Below are positions 1 to 7,698 of a stretch of DNA of 64,000 nucleotides, in pieces; position 1 is the first letter of the stretch; each line of letters opens with the position of its first letter. The notes beneath the pieces are model-generated. The model saw only the letters and a list, made by a program, of their open reading frames with translations, searched no databases and was not told where the DNA came from. The position numbers and the translations under genes are program-made. Source of the stretch: Marinobacter sp. 1-4A (GTDB lineage: Bacteria > Pseudomonadota > Gammaproteobacteria > Pseudomonadales > Oleiphilaceae); the NCBI RefSeq assembly GCF_016597725.1, contig NZ_VCGY01000004.1:62001-126000 (forward strand), given 5' to 3'.

Positions 1-201
1 AAGGCTTGAGGCATAGCCGGACTCGATAACCTGCATGCGGCTATCGATTTGGTTAAGGTCTTTACTGTAATCCGAATAAATCTGAATGGCGGATGCAATC
101 AGGGTGAAAACCGAGCTGAACAAAAGTATCCAGGCCAGCAGCCTAAACGACAGCGGAGAGCCCGAGCGAAAACGTTGAAGGCGTGTCGGCAGTTTCGGCA
201 T
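1..201 (-). CDS. N-terminal fragment of a membrane-anchored signalling protein (sensor kinase or GGDEF type), cut by window start
   Basis: Reading the minus strand from an ATG at 199-201 gives 67 uninterrupted residues that run off the window edge. Residues about 14-36 form one hydrophobic membrane segment after an Arg-rich N-terminus. They are followed by a polar helix containing SDYSKDLNQIDSRMQVIE. This layout (short cytoplasmic arm, membrane helix, start of a periplasmic sensor) resembles the first residues of Pseudomonas/Marinobacter histidine kinases and diguanylate cyclases. The output domain lies outside the window, so the class cannot be fixed. No strong ribosome site is visible upstream of the ATG. 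Confidence 0.55.
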   Translation of the reverse strand, partial: MPKLPTRLQRFRSGSPLSFRLLAWILLFSSVFTLIASAIQIYSDYSKDLNQIDSRMQVIESGYASSL

Positions 202-362
202 GTCGTACTCAAGCCACCCAGACCGGTTGATTATTACGTAGATTCCATTACTTGCAGACTATACCAGCCCTGATGTTCAAATTCCCTGAAATTCGGCGAA
301 AATAGGGCAGAAATATACAGGCTTCAGCTTTTGTCGGTTTCTTCCGAAAGGGCTGCCGTCCA

Positions 363-376
363 TTGACGCAGATCAA
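363..376. promoter_or_regulatory. Anr/FNR-type operator
   Basis: TTGAC-GCAG-ATCAA is a one-mismatch version of the FNR/Anr consensus TTGAT-N4-ATCAA. Its centre lies about 73 bp before the small ORF at 443. A class II arrangement would place the -10 near 398-403 (TAACCT) and the start of transcription near 411. It suggests induction at low oxygen of the small membrane protein downstream. Confidence 0.6.
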
Positions 377-442
377 TACCTGCATTGTAGGGTGGCGTAA
401 CCTGAGCTTAATCAAGTTTGATACAGGTGGGGAGAAAAAAAT

Positions 443-598
443 ATGTATATGGACGCAGTCGTTTTAGCTGGAATTGCAACTGTACTGCTAATGGTAGTGT
501 TTTTCGTCGGCGTGGGTATTTTCGTGATGCGGGATCAGAAAGCTCACGGTAGCGCTCAGGCTAAGAAAAGCATCAAAACTAGCAGAAAAGCCGCCTGA
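443..598 (+). CDS. 51-residue single-span membrane protein, candidate cbb3 oxidase subunit CcoM
   Basis: ATG at 443 to TGA at 596-598 encodes 51 residues. GGGGAG at 429-434 lies 8 bases upstream and fits a ribosome site. Residues 1-4 are MYMD, then a single hydrophobic helix spans about 5-28, ending VMRDQKAHG, followed by a Lys/Ala/Ser-rich cytoplasmic tail. The pattern of a short acidic N-terminus, one helix and a basic tail with DxxKxHG resembles, from memory, CcoM, the small subunit that stabilises the cbb3 cytochrome oxidase of Pseudomonas stutzeri. An Anr/FNR box upstream fits a micro-aerobic respiration gene. No cco genes are in the window, as is also true of ccoM in Pseudomonas as far as I recall. 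Membrane protein is well supported; the CcoM name is an inference. Confidence 0.6.
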   Translation: MYMDAVVLAGIATVLLMVVFFVGVGIFVMRDQKAHGSAQAKKSIKTSRKAA

Positions 599-668
599 AA
601 CGGTGAGCTTTGATCGAAGGTTAGTAGCACTTTCTGCTTCTCGCCTTAAACCAGCAGAGAAGTAGAAA

Positions 669-744
669 TGGCGTCCCCTAGGGGGTTCGAACCCCTGTTG
701 CCGCCGTGAAAGGGCGGAGTCCTAGGCCACTAGACGAAGGGGAC
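669..744 (-). tRNA. tRNA-Glu (anticodon UUC)
   Basis: The minus strand folds as a 76-nt cloverleaf beginning GTCCCCTTCGTCTAG. It has the anticodon arm CCGCC-CTTTCAC-GGCGG (anticodon TTC), a T arm with GGTTCGAACCC, and an encoded 3' CCA. The wobble uridine of this tRNA is normally modified to mnm5s2U, the product of the MnmEG/MnmC pathway, whose mnmC gene lies at 44392-46314. Confidence 0.97.
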
Positions 745-782
745 GCAACGCTTCAAAACCTTGCCTCGTCGAGGTGGCGCGT

Positions 783-811
783 ATATTAAGTAAGCCTTCC
801 TCAGCTGTCAA
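783..811 (-). promoter_or_regulatory. Sigma70 promoter of tRNA-Glu with GC-rich discriminator
   Basis: On the minus strand a perfect -35 TTGACA (806-811) is separated by 17 bp from -10 TAATAT (783-788). It is followed by a GC-rich CGCGCC stretch typical of stable-RNA promoters under stringent control. The predicted start is about 30 bases before the mature tRNA. Confidence 0.75.
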
Positions 812-837
812 CGCTTTTTCCAAAAAAACGTAAATAC

Positions 838-1740
838 TTAGTTTGTCGCGTCTTCAAGTGCTTCTCGAAGTGTGGGGTAGCTGAACTTGAATCCCGAGCC
901 GAGCAGGCGCGCGGGGATGGCTCGCTGCCCTGTTAGTAAAAGGCGGGACATCTCCCCCAGCGCTATTTTAAGAAGTGGTGCTGGGGCCGGGAATATGGCT
1001 GGTCGTTTAAGAGTATTAGCGAGGCATTGCGTGAATTCACGATTGGTGGTCGGGTTCGGGCTAACCACATTATATGCGCCCGAAGCTTCTGGGGTTTCCA
1101 GCATCCAAATAAGGGCGGCGACCACATCATCCCGGTGAATCCACGGCATGTATTGACGGCCCGTGCCGAGACGGCCTCCAAGCCCAAGTTTGAAGGGCAA
1201 GATCATTCGCTGTAAAAAACCGCCGGCGTTGCCAGCTACGATTCCCGTTCGCGAAAGGCACACCCGCACTGTGGATGGTTGCAGCTTGAGGGCAGCCTCT
1301 TCCCAGTCTTTACAGAGTTTATGGGTGAACTCATCGTTGGGTGGGGTATCTTCAGTCACTCTTGCGTCACCCTGAGCTCCGTAAAAGCCAACTGCAGAGC
1401 CGGAAACTAAGACCTCCGGCAATCGCTTCCAAGTGTTTACAATATCCACAAGCGCTAAGGTTAAGCTAACACGGCTATCCCGCAGGGCCTGTTTTCGCCC
1501 GTCGGTCCAGCGCTTGTCTGCGATACCTTCCCCAGCTAGATTGATAACGCCATCAAAGCCAGCATGGGCGCGAAGCGATTCAAGGTTGCCTATAACCTCA
1601 ACTGGACCGCAAAGAGAACGAACTTTGTCAGCTGCTTGTCGGCTCAAGACAGTCAGTCGGTAGCCGCGGCTAAGCATTTCGCCGCAAAGTACGCTGCCAA
1701 TGAAGCCGGTGCCACCGGTAATGAGAACATGCTTGTTCAT
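838..1740 (-). CDS. TIGR01777-family NAD-dependent epimerase (YfcH/SulA-like)
   Basis: This is an extended short-chain dehydrogenase fold. The N-terminal Rossmann motif ITGGTGFIGS lies at about residues 7-16, followed by GVINLAGEGIADKRWT and the family block SGSAVGFYG. The C-terminal end LLGSGFKFSYPTLREALED is the DUF1731 tail of this family. The start at 1740 (MNKHVLITGG) is preferred because AGGGGA lies just upstream. The in-frame ATG at 1773 would overlap the neighbouring gene and add 11 residues outside the family start. It sits 10 bp after the CbiX-like gene on the same strand, so the two are probably cotranscribed. The substrate is unknown; relatives have been linked loosely to cell division and nucleotide sugars without firm proof. 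Confidence 0.9.
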   Translation of the reverse strand: MNKHVLITGGTGFIGSVLCGEMLSRGYRLTVLSRQAADKVRSLCGPVEVIGNLESLRAHAGFDGVINLAGEGIADKRWTDGRKQALRDSRVSLTLALVDIVNTWKRLPEVLVSGSAVGFYGAQGDARVTEDTPPNDEFTHKLCKDWEEAALKLQPSTVRVCLSRTGIVAGNAGGFLQRMILPFKLGLGGRLGTGRQYMPWIHRDDVVAALIWMLETPEASGAYNVVSPNPTTNREFTQCLANTLKRPAIFPAPAPLLKIALGEMSRLLLTGQRAIPARLLGSGFKFSYPTLREALEDATN

Positions 1741-1750
1741 CGTCTTCCCC

Positions 1751-2128
1751 TTATTCGCCTGTGCTTTGATCAAGCTGCAGTGCTACGACATCCTTAATCG
1801 CCTGCCCTAGAAGAGGGTTTTCCCCAATGGGAGCGGAAAGCTTGATTCGTGCTCCCGTGGCCCTCTCAAGCCCTTCGATCATCGCTGGCACATCTTTGCG
1901 TAGGTGCCGCCCCGCAGCGAGGAAAAGGGGAACGATTGTGAACTCCCGGGCTCCAGCGGCAACCCCCTCATGGATTACCGCGTCTAGTGATGGTTCGGCC
2001 AGCTCCATGTAGGCAATGCTCGAATTACTCACGGCTTTCAAAGTGGGCTCTGCAAGAGCCTCGAAAGTATCGCACCAGCGTTTGTCGCTGCTGCCGTGTG
2101 CTAGCAAAATAATACGTCGGTTGCCCAT
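1751..2128 (-). CDS. CbiX/SirB-like sirohydrochlorin chelatase-family protein
   Basis: A 125-residue single-domain member of the CbiX/SirB chelatase family, close to the small archaeal-type CbiXS. The N-terminus RIILLAHGSSDKRW carries the metal-binding HGS motif. IVPLFLAAGRHLRKDVP supplies the second conserved His (GRHL). The start at 2128 is chosen because AGGAG lies six bases upstream; the longer ORF lacks such a site. Full chelatases are about 250 residues with two such halves, so this one may act as a dimer or have another metal-related role. It is divergent from the DUF924 gene across about 100 bp. Confidence 0.85.
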   Translation of the reverse strand: MGNRRIILLAHGSSDKRWCDTFEALAEPTLKAVSNSSIAYMELAEPSLDAVIHEGVAAGAREFTIVPLFLAAGRHLRKDVPAMIEGLERATGARIKLSAPIGENPLLGQAIKDVVALQLDQSTGE

Positions 2129-2231
2129 CCAATCTCCTGACTCTATGGTTAAAAATGCGCCTGTCGTAATTTGTACTGTGGGTCGGTATTCTCTTCTTGG
2201 CCTATCATTCAAGATAACAGGGTGGTCTTTA

Positions 2232-2834
2232 ATGTTCGATTGGAAAGAGATTCTGGATTTCTGGTTTGGAGATTTAGATGAAAATGGGCTTCCCGACAGC
2301 TCCCACCGTAATCGTTGGTTTCGGTCGACCCGGAAGTTTGATCAGGAGATACGTCGCCGGTTTCTTTCTATGGTTTTGTTTGCGTCTGAGCAAGGGCTTG
2401 AGCACTGGCGCAAAGCTGCGGGCGGGCGGTTGGCCGAAATTATACTACTCGACCAGTTTTCCAGAAATATATTTCGCGGTGGCGCGCTTGCATTCGAGCA
2501 GGACAAGGCTGCGAACAAGCTCTGCAAGGAGGCCATGCGCAAAGGTCAGGATATGGCGCTGCCACCCATTCAGCGAGCATTTGTATATATGCCTTTGCAG
2601 CACTCCGAACGCTCTGGTGATCAGGCTCTTTCGGTAGAATGTTTTGAGCAGCTGGTTGCATCTACGTCTGGAGTGCTGCAAGACAACCTTAAAGGCTTTT
2701 TACGTTATGCGAGGGATCACCAGGAGGTCATCGAGCGCTTTGGCCGTTTCCCCCATAGAAATCAAGCTCTCGGACGGGTGTCGACCGAGGCTGAAAAGGA
2801 GTTTTTAGGTACGGCCCCGCGCTATGGCCAATAA
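2232..2834 (+). CDS. DUF924 family protein
   Basis: 200 residues from ATG at 2232, with AGGGTGG just upstream. The longer reading frame upstream runs through the divergent gene and has no family similarity. Recognisable DUF924 blocks are ILDFWFGDLDENG at the start, RNRWF, the helix with LAEIILLDQFSRNIFRG, and FVYMPLQHSE in the second half. The family is all-helical, TPR-like and of unknown biochemical function; some members sit near detoxification genes. Nothing in the context here gives a role. Its 3' end is followed after 78 bp by a tRNA-Gly gene with its own promoter. Confidence 0.9.
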   Translation: MFDWKEILDFWFGDLDENGLPDSSHRNRWFRSTRKFDQEIRRRFLSMVLFASEQGLEHWRKAAGGRLAEIILLDQFSRNIFRGGALAFEQDKAANKLCKEAMRKGQDMALPPIQRAFVYMPLQHSERSGDQALSVECFEQLVASTSGVLQDNLKGFLRYARDHQEVIERFGRFPHRNQALGRVSTEAEKEFLGTAPRYGQ

Positions 2835-2850
2835 AAATTTCGAAAGAAGG

Positions 2851-2878
2851 TTGACGAAAGGATCGGGATGAGTAGAAT
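2851..2878 (+). promoter_or_regulatory. Sigma70 promoter of tRNA-Gly
   Basis: TTGACG (2851-2856), a 16-bp spacer and TAGAAT (2873-2878) end 34 bp before the mature tRNA. The match and position fit a promoter for the tRNA. Confidence 0.6.
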
Positions 2879-2912
2879 ACGTTTCCGTTGTCGGCACACG
2901 CTAAACAACATT

Positions 2913-2988
<76 letters not shown>

Positions 2989-2997
2989 TATTTTAAA

Positions 2998-3027
2998 AAC
3001 CCGGTCTCGCGAGAGGTCGGGTTTTTT
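2998..3027 (+). terminator. Rho-independent terminator after tRNA-Gly
   Basis: AACCCG pairs with CGGGTT around an inner palindrome CTCGCGAG, followed by six T residues. It lies just after the tRNA CCA end. Confidence 0.75.
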
Positions 3028-3085
3028 GCTATTGGTTTATACTGGCCGCCACACTCATATCACAGCCCGATTCCGGAGGCGCGCC

Positions 3086-3880
3086 TTGAAAGTTCACTCG
3101 CTCCATCTATACCCTGTTAAATCGCTTGCTGGCATTCAGGTTTCCCGCTTTGAAATGGATGACTTCGGCCCGAAAAATGATCGGCGCTGGATGATTATTG
3201 ATGAGGATCGGAACTTCGTTACCCAGCGGTCTCTGCCTCAGCTCGCGCGCGTGATGACCGATCTATCGGAGAGCTTGGTTAGCATTTCGATACCGGGAGA
3301 GGGCGATTTTACATTACAGCACACCAGTCAAGAGTTGCGTGTGCTGGTATGGCGGGACTGGGTTTTAGCTTATAGCGGAGAAGCTGCAGCGAGTGAGGCG
3401 TTGAGTCGTTTTTGCGGCAAAGAATTACGCTTTGTTTACATGCCGGATTCTTCCTTCCGTCGCGTTGATGCCGGAAGGGTAAGCGAATATCGACGGGTCG
3501 GTTTCGCTGACGGGTTCCCATTTTTGATAACGAGCACGGCGTCGCTAGAAGAACTCAACGGGCGCCTTGAAGAACCGGTGGATATGCGCCGGTTCCGCCC
3601 CAATATTGTCGTTGAAGGAGCTGTTGCATGGCACGAAGACCGCTGGCAGAAGCTAACAGTGGGCGAGCAAAACTTCGACATAGTAAAGCCTTGTTCACGC
3701 TGCGTTCTTACGACGGTTAACCCGGATACCGGGACCAAAGACCCCGGCTTACAGCCTTTAAGAGCCCTCTCGGGCTACCGCAGAACACCTGACGGCGTCA
3801 TTTTTGGCCAGAACGCAATTCACGAATTTCCCGGAATTATTCATGTAGGTGATTCCGTCACAGTTATTGAATCGGAGTAG
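3086..3880 (+). CDS. MOSC domain-containing protein (YcbX-like, without ferredoxin domain)
   Basis: 264 residues. The first third is the MOSC N-terminal beta-barrel domain (LHLYPVKSLAGI, NDRRWMIIDEDRNFVTQR). The second part is the MOSC domain with MRRFRPNIVVEG and the Cys-containing CSRCVLTTVNPDTG, where Cys binds the molybdenum cofactor in relatives. It likely transfers or reduces with the molybdenum cofactor, as mARC/YcbX do on N-hydroxylated compounds. E. coli YcbX is about 100 residues longer because of a C-terminal 2Fe-2S domain that is absent here. The start is taken as TTG at 3086, which has GGAGG six bases upstream. The frame's earlier ATG would run through the tRNA-Gly gene. Confidence 0.85.
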   Translation: MKVHSLHLYPVKSLAGIQVSRFEMDDFGPKNDRRWMIIDEDRNFVTQRSLPQLARVMTDLSESLVSISIPGEGDFTLQHTSQELRVLVWRDWVLAYSGEAAASEALSRFCGKELRFVYMPDSSFRRVDAGRVSEYRRVGFADGFPFLITSTASLEELNGRLEEPVDMRRFRPNIVVEGAVAWHEDRWQKLTVGEQNFDIVKPCSRCVLTTVNPDTGTKDPGLQPLRALSGYRRTPDGVIFGQNAIHEFPGIIHVGDSVTVIESE

Positions 3881-3888
3881 AAAACAAC

Positions 3889-5859
3889 GTGCCACTGTTA
3901 ACGCTGGACTCAATATCTCTAGCCTTTGGGATGCACCCTTTGCTTGATCAGGCGTCTTTGACGATTGAGGCCGGAGAGCGTGTGTGTTTGTTGGGGCGAA
4001 ACGGGGAGGGTAAGTCGACCCTGTTGAAGGTTGTCAGCGGCGAGGTTATTCCGGATGGCGGAACGGTTCGCCTTGAAGATGGCGCTGTTCTGGCGGTTTT
4101 GCCCCAAAACCTCCCGTCTGACGACACGAGAACAGCATACGAAGTTGTAGCCGGTGCTTTTCCAGAAACAGGGCAGCTTTTGGCTGAGTTTCATACTCTC
4201 GCACAGCAGGCGGATGAGGCCAGTCTCGACCGCATGATGAAGGTTCAGGAGCGTATTGAGGCCTTGGATGGTTGGCGGCTTGATCAGAAGGTTACCGCTG
4301 TTTTGGCGCAATACGGAATAGATCCGGATCAGCGGCTCAACACGCTCTCGGGAGGCTGGCAGCGCCGGGCACTGTTGGCCAGAGCCCTCGTGAGTGAGCC
4401 AGACATTCTATTGCTTGACGAACCTACCAACCACCTTGATGTTCCCGCTATTGCATGGCTTGAAGAGGCGCTCGGAGCTTTCCGGGGTGCCATGTTGTTT
4501 GTGAGCCATGACAGGGCCTTTATCAGGCGTATGGCCACCCGGGTTGTGGAGTTAGACCGAGGTAAGCTGATTAGTTTTGCAGCCTCTTACGACCGATATC
4601 TGGAGCTCAAGGAAAAGGCCCTTGAGGAAGAAGAGCGGGAAAACGCCCTGTTCGACAAACGCTTAAAGCAAGAGGAGGCGTGGATCCGCCAAGGCATTAA
4701 AGCGCGTCGCACCCGTAATATGGGAAGGGTGAGAGCACTAAAGGCCATGCGTGAAGAGCACCGGCAGCGCAGGGTTCGTGGCGGTACCGCAAGCTTCGCA
4801 CTGGAAGATGCGGGGCGCTCGGGCAAGCTAGTGGTAGAAGCGGTTGACGCTGGTTTTGCGTACTCTGGTGGGGCGCCAATCATTCGTGATATGACCCTCA
4901 CTGTTCTTAGGGGGGATAAAATTGGCCTCGTAGGGGAAAACGGAACAGGCAAAACAACCTTGGTGCGATTGCTTTTGGGGGATCTTGAACCAACAGAGGG
5001 TTCTATTCGCCTCGGCACCAACCTGCAGGTTGCTTACTTCGATCAGCTTCGTGGTGAATTGGATTTGAGTCGCAACGCTATTGACAACCTGTCTGAAGGG
5101 CGTGAGTTCATCGACATAAACGGTCAGAGCAAGCACGTGCTTGGGTACTTGCAAGAGTTCCTATTTACACCTGAGCGCGCGAGATCACCCGTGCGGGTGT
5201 TTTCCGGCGGTGAGCGCGCAAGGCTCTTGTTGGCCAAGTTGTTCAGTAAGCCTGCAAACATTCTTGTGCTCGATGAGCCAACCAACGATCTAGATGTGGA
5301 AACACTGGAATTGCTGGAGGAGCAGCTTGCCGAGTTTGCCGGTACGGTAATCGTTATCAGTCACGACCGTGAGTTTCTGGATAACGTTGTTACAGAAACC
5401 GTCTTTTTGGATGGCTCCGGCAGCGTTCAAGAATACGTTGGCGGTTATAGTGACTGGCGCCGGCAAGGCGGGCGCTTTCCGGCGGAGGTGGCTGGGGCAC
5501 GTCCAGACCGTCACGATAAAGCGGCGAAGTCTGGTAAGCAGAGCGATAAAAAGAAGCAGTCAGCATCGTCAGGAGACAGCGGGCAGAGTGGAAGTGGTTC
5601 GAATGTAGGGAGTGCGAGTAAGTCCAAACCGGTAAAACTTAGCTATAAACTGAAGTTAGAGCTCGAACAGTTGCCGGGCCAGATAGAAACGTTGGAGCAA
5701 GAAGTGGCCAGTATTCAGGCACGCATCGCTTCGCCTGAGTTCTATTCGGGATCGCCGGAAGATGTTGCAGCAACGCTTGAAGCGCTGGAGAAAAAAGAAA
5801 CCAGCCTGGAGAGGGTGATAGAGCGGTGGATGGAGCTTGAAGAGCAATCGCTCGGTTAA
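3889..5859 (+). CDS. uup: ABC-F family ATPase Uup
   Basis: 656 residues with two tandem ATP-binding cassettes and no membrane segment. The first has Walker A GRNGEGKST and signature LSGGWQRRALLARAL with Walker B ILLLDEPTNHLD. The second has GENGTGKTT and FSGGERARLLLAKLF with ILVLDEPTNDLD. A Ser/Gly/Lys-rich linker (about 545-585) leads to a C-terminal coiled coil, the Uup DNA- or ribosome-binding tail. Uup-type proteins act on ribosomes or branched DNA and affect precise transposon excision. It starts at GTG 3889, with GGAG eleven bases upstream, eight bases after the MOSC gene, so the pair is probably cotranscribed. Confidence 0.92.
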   Translation: MPLLTLDSISLAFGMHPLLDQASLTIEAGERVCLLGRNGEGKSTLLKVVSGEVIPDGGTVRLEDGAVLAVLPQNLPSDDTRTAYEVVAGAFPETGQLLAEFHTLAQQADEASLDRMMKVQERIEALDGWRLDQKVTAVLAQYGIDPDQRLNTLSGGWQRRALLARALVSEPDILLLDEPTNHLDVPAIAWLEEALGAFRGAMLFVSHDRAFIRRMATRVVELDRGKLISFAASYDRYLELKEKALEEEERENALFDKRLKQEEAWIRQGIKARRTRNMGRVRALKAMREEHRQRRVRGGTASFALEDAGRSGKLVVEAVDAGFAYSGGAPIIRDMTLTVLRGDKIGLVGENGTGKTTLVRLLLGDLEPTEGSIRLGTNLQVAYFDQLRGELDLSRNAIDNLSEGREFIDINGQSKHVLGYLQEFLFTPERARSPVRVFSGGERARLLLAKLFSKPANILVLDEPTNDLDVETLELLEEQLAEFAGTVIVISHDREFLDNVVTETVFLDGSGSVQEYVGGYSDWRRQGGRFPAEVAGARPDRHDKAAKSGKQSDKKKQSASSGDSGQSGSGSNVGSASKSKPVKLSYKLKLELEQLPGQIETLEQEVASIQARIASPEFYSGSPEDVAATLEALEKKETSLERVIERWMELEEQSLG

Positions 5860-5873
5860 CGAGGATTGAAAGA

Positions 5874-5911
5874 TAAAAAACAAACCCGGCGGTGTAAGTG
5901 TACACCCCGGG
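5874..5911 (-). terminator. Terminator of the universal stress protein gene
   Basis: CCCGG-c-GGTGTA / TACACC-CCGGG forms a long hairpin with an AGTG loop. Read on the minus strand it is followed by a T-rich run (TTTGTTTTTTATC). It lies between the convergent uup and uspA-like genes and may also stop uup. Confidence 0.75.
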
Positions 5912-5944
5912 CCTGTTAATGAAACTCTGTGGTTGCGCAAAGCG

Positions 5945-6376
5945 TTAGCGGATTCTAATCGCCAAAACGTCGCACTCCGTTCCATGCAAAACACCATTGG
6001 CGGTGGAGCCAAGTAGCAGTTGAAAACCTTTCCGGCCGTGGCTTCCCACAATCACTAGATCAGCTTCTTGCTCTTTCACCAAGCGGTGAATTTCAGATTC
6101 CGGACGGCCCACCGTCACAATCTGGTTAACTTTGTCTACGCCGTACTGGTCTCCATAGGCCGCGAGTTGTTCCCGGGCGGCTTTATCAAGTTGATCCTGA
6201 AGCTCGGTCAAATCCATCGGGATATCACCACCGTAGGCGTAGCCTACAGGCTCGACAACGTGAACCAAAACCAAAGTTGCGTTGTGGGCTTCGCTCATGG
6301 CTTTCGCCTTGAGCAAAACTTGAGGCGCTTCTTCAGTAAGATCGATGGCAACAAGCATTTTGTTGTAGGCGGACAT
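5945..6376 (-). CDS. Universal stress protein, UspA family
   Basis: 143 residues, one Usp domain. The N-terminus NKMLVAIDLTEEAPQVLLKA and the C-terminal VIVGSHGRKGFQLLLGSTANGVLH are diagnostic. The last stretch is close to the G-x2-G-x9-G-S/T nucleotide-binding motif, with one residue fewer in the spacer, so ATP binding is uncertain. ATG at 6376 is chosen because AAGGAG lies six bases upstream; an in-frame TTG two codons earlier sits too close to that site. UspA-type proteins accumulate in growth arrest and stress. It has its own terminator downstream and is probably monocistronic. Confidence 0.93.
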   Translation of the reverse strand: MSAYNKMLVAIDLTEEAPQVLLKAKAMSEAHNATLVLVHVVEPVGYAYGGDIPMDLTELQDQLDKAAREQLAAYGDQYGVDKVNQIVTVGRPESEIHRLVKEQEADLVIVGSHGRKGFQLLLGSTANGVLHGTECDVLAIRIR

Positions 6377-6451
6377 CCCCAACTCCTTATGTATCGGCTT
6401 TGCTACAGCATAATACGCGAGCCGGCTTCTGGAAAGGGCTCGCGCAAGAAC

Positions 6452-7270
6452 TCATGCACCTTGCTGGAGTAACGAGATTGCAGCGGTCAGGCTTTCAAGA
6501 ATGCGCTTGGAGTACCTGTCTATCACAAAGCCCACGTTGTTTTCATTGTAGTTAATGTAGGAACCGCGGATGAACTGCCATTTAGCGCTGGCGTCATCTA
6601 AAACAGTTTTCAATTCCCCCTTGTCCTGGTTAGAACCCATAGCCGCCAATAACTGATCGAACTCCTTGGCCTGCTCATCAAGAGAGACTTCCGTAGCTGT
6701 GCCCTGGAATATTTGAGCAACGGAGGAGTTGGTCCGTACCGAATATTTGGCCATCATTTGAGCAATTTTCACCGCGCCCATTCTAGCGGCTTCAACACGG
6801 GTACTGGTCTCTGCCTGAGATTTTTCTTGAGCAATTTGATACAACTCCGTGGCCATATCGTTCATTACCAGCGCTTGATTGGCCATGTCTGACACCAGGC
6901 GCAAATCCGGGTAGCCGGTGTTACGCACATCATTGATGTTGTTGCGCATTAAGCCCTTGAATTTATCAAACTCACTGTTGAGCTCTTCAAGCTGCTCTTT
7001 CGATAATACGCCGCTGGTGGTCGTTGCAAGGAGGTTCATGGAATCGTTAGCGGAGTTGATACCGGCTACAATCTCGTTCAAGGTGTCAGTGCTACCTTCG
7101 CCGATAAACCTGTAGTACGCATCCAAAGCAACGTAGTTGCTAACACGGAAAGTATGAAGTTGTGATAAGAAGCTATTTGCCTCCTGAGCCCTGATGTTCA
7201 TGGATGAGAGCAAAAGCAGCAGTACAGTCGCAACCAAAGAGGAGCGCGCACGCAGACGGGCGATGTTCAT
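6452..7270 (-). CDS. Exported helical protein of unknown function (PilJ-N-like)
   Basis: 272 residues. Residues 1-28 are a classic Sec signal peptide (Arg-rich start, LLLLL core, cleavage after NIRA). The mature part is predicted to be almost wholly helical, rich in Asn, Ala, Met and Gln, with no Cys and no membrane helix. I do not recognise a named domain with certainty. The helical pattern recalls the N-terminal ligand domain of type IV pilus chemotaxis transducers (PilJ-type). GGAG lies ten bases before the ATG. It stands alone on the minus strand, between uspA and the fadB promoter region. Periplasmic location is well supported; function is not. Confidence 0.8.
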   Translation of the reverse strand: MNIARLRARSSLVATVLLLLLSSMNIRAQEANSFLSQLHTFRVSNYVALDAYYRFIGEGSTDTLNEIVAGINSANDSMNLLATTTSGVLSKEQLEELNSEFDKFKGLMRNNINDVRNTGYPDLRLVSDMANQALVMNDMATELYQIAQEKSQAETSTRVEAARMGAVKIAQMMAKYSVRTNSSVAQIFQGTATEVSLDEQAKEFDQLLAAMGSNQDKGELKTVLDDASAKWQFIRGSYINYNENNVGFVIDRYSKRILESLTAAISLLQQGA

Positions 7271-7698
7271 CGGATTGATTCTCCGTAATGCATTTATTAT
7301 TGTGTACCAAAGTCGTAGATCGAAGGTAAAGTAACTTTCCTAGCCAATCAAGCGGTTTTAGCGGTACGGGTTCCCGGAAATGTAAATATGTTTGAATTTT
7401 GCGGGACGAAGTTCAGGTTTTCTCTCCGAATGATCGTGTAACTAGTTGAAATAAAAGATATCTGTCTCGTAACGACTAGGAAAGTCTTGCACATTGTGCC
7501 CGCTCAACAAAGAAACAAATTGACAAACGTGCTGTTTTTTCACATCGTGTGTCCTCGCGATTCAAACGACCGTATGAATTTTAGGGTCGATTAATCGGGC
7601 AGTGACCGAAATCTCGCTGCACAAAACAGCTTTGACGGCTTAATCAAATGAGCTTTCAGAGTTGGAGGCAGTTCCAAACACAGACTGGAGATCAGTTG
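7271..7698. other. Intergenic region upstream of fadBA and the exported helical protein
   Basis: 428 bp without a gene. It must hold the divergent promoters. A TTGACA at 7520-7525 is a possible -35 for fadBA, but the -10 at 17 bp is poor (CATCGT). CAAAC-GACC-GTATG at 7563-7576 is one base off the PsrA-type palindrome (CAAAC-N4-GTTTG). I see no RNA gene or long repeat. Confidence 0.5.
7563..7576. promoter_or_regulatory. Candidate PsrA-type operator upstream of fadBA
   Basis: CAAAC-N4-GTATG differs at one base from the recalled PsrA consensus (G/C)AAAC-N2-4-GTTT(G/C). PsrA is the TetR-type repressor of fadBA in Pseudomonas that is released by long-chain acyl-CoA. The site lies 123 bp before the fadB start. 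It is a weak call because such short palindromes occur by chance. Confidence 0.3.
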
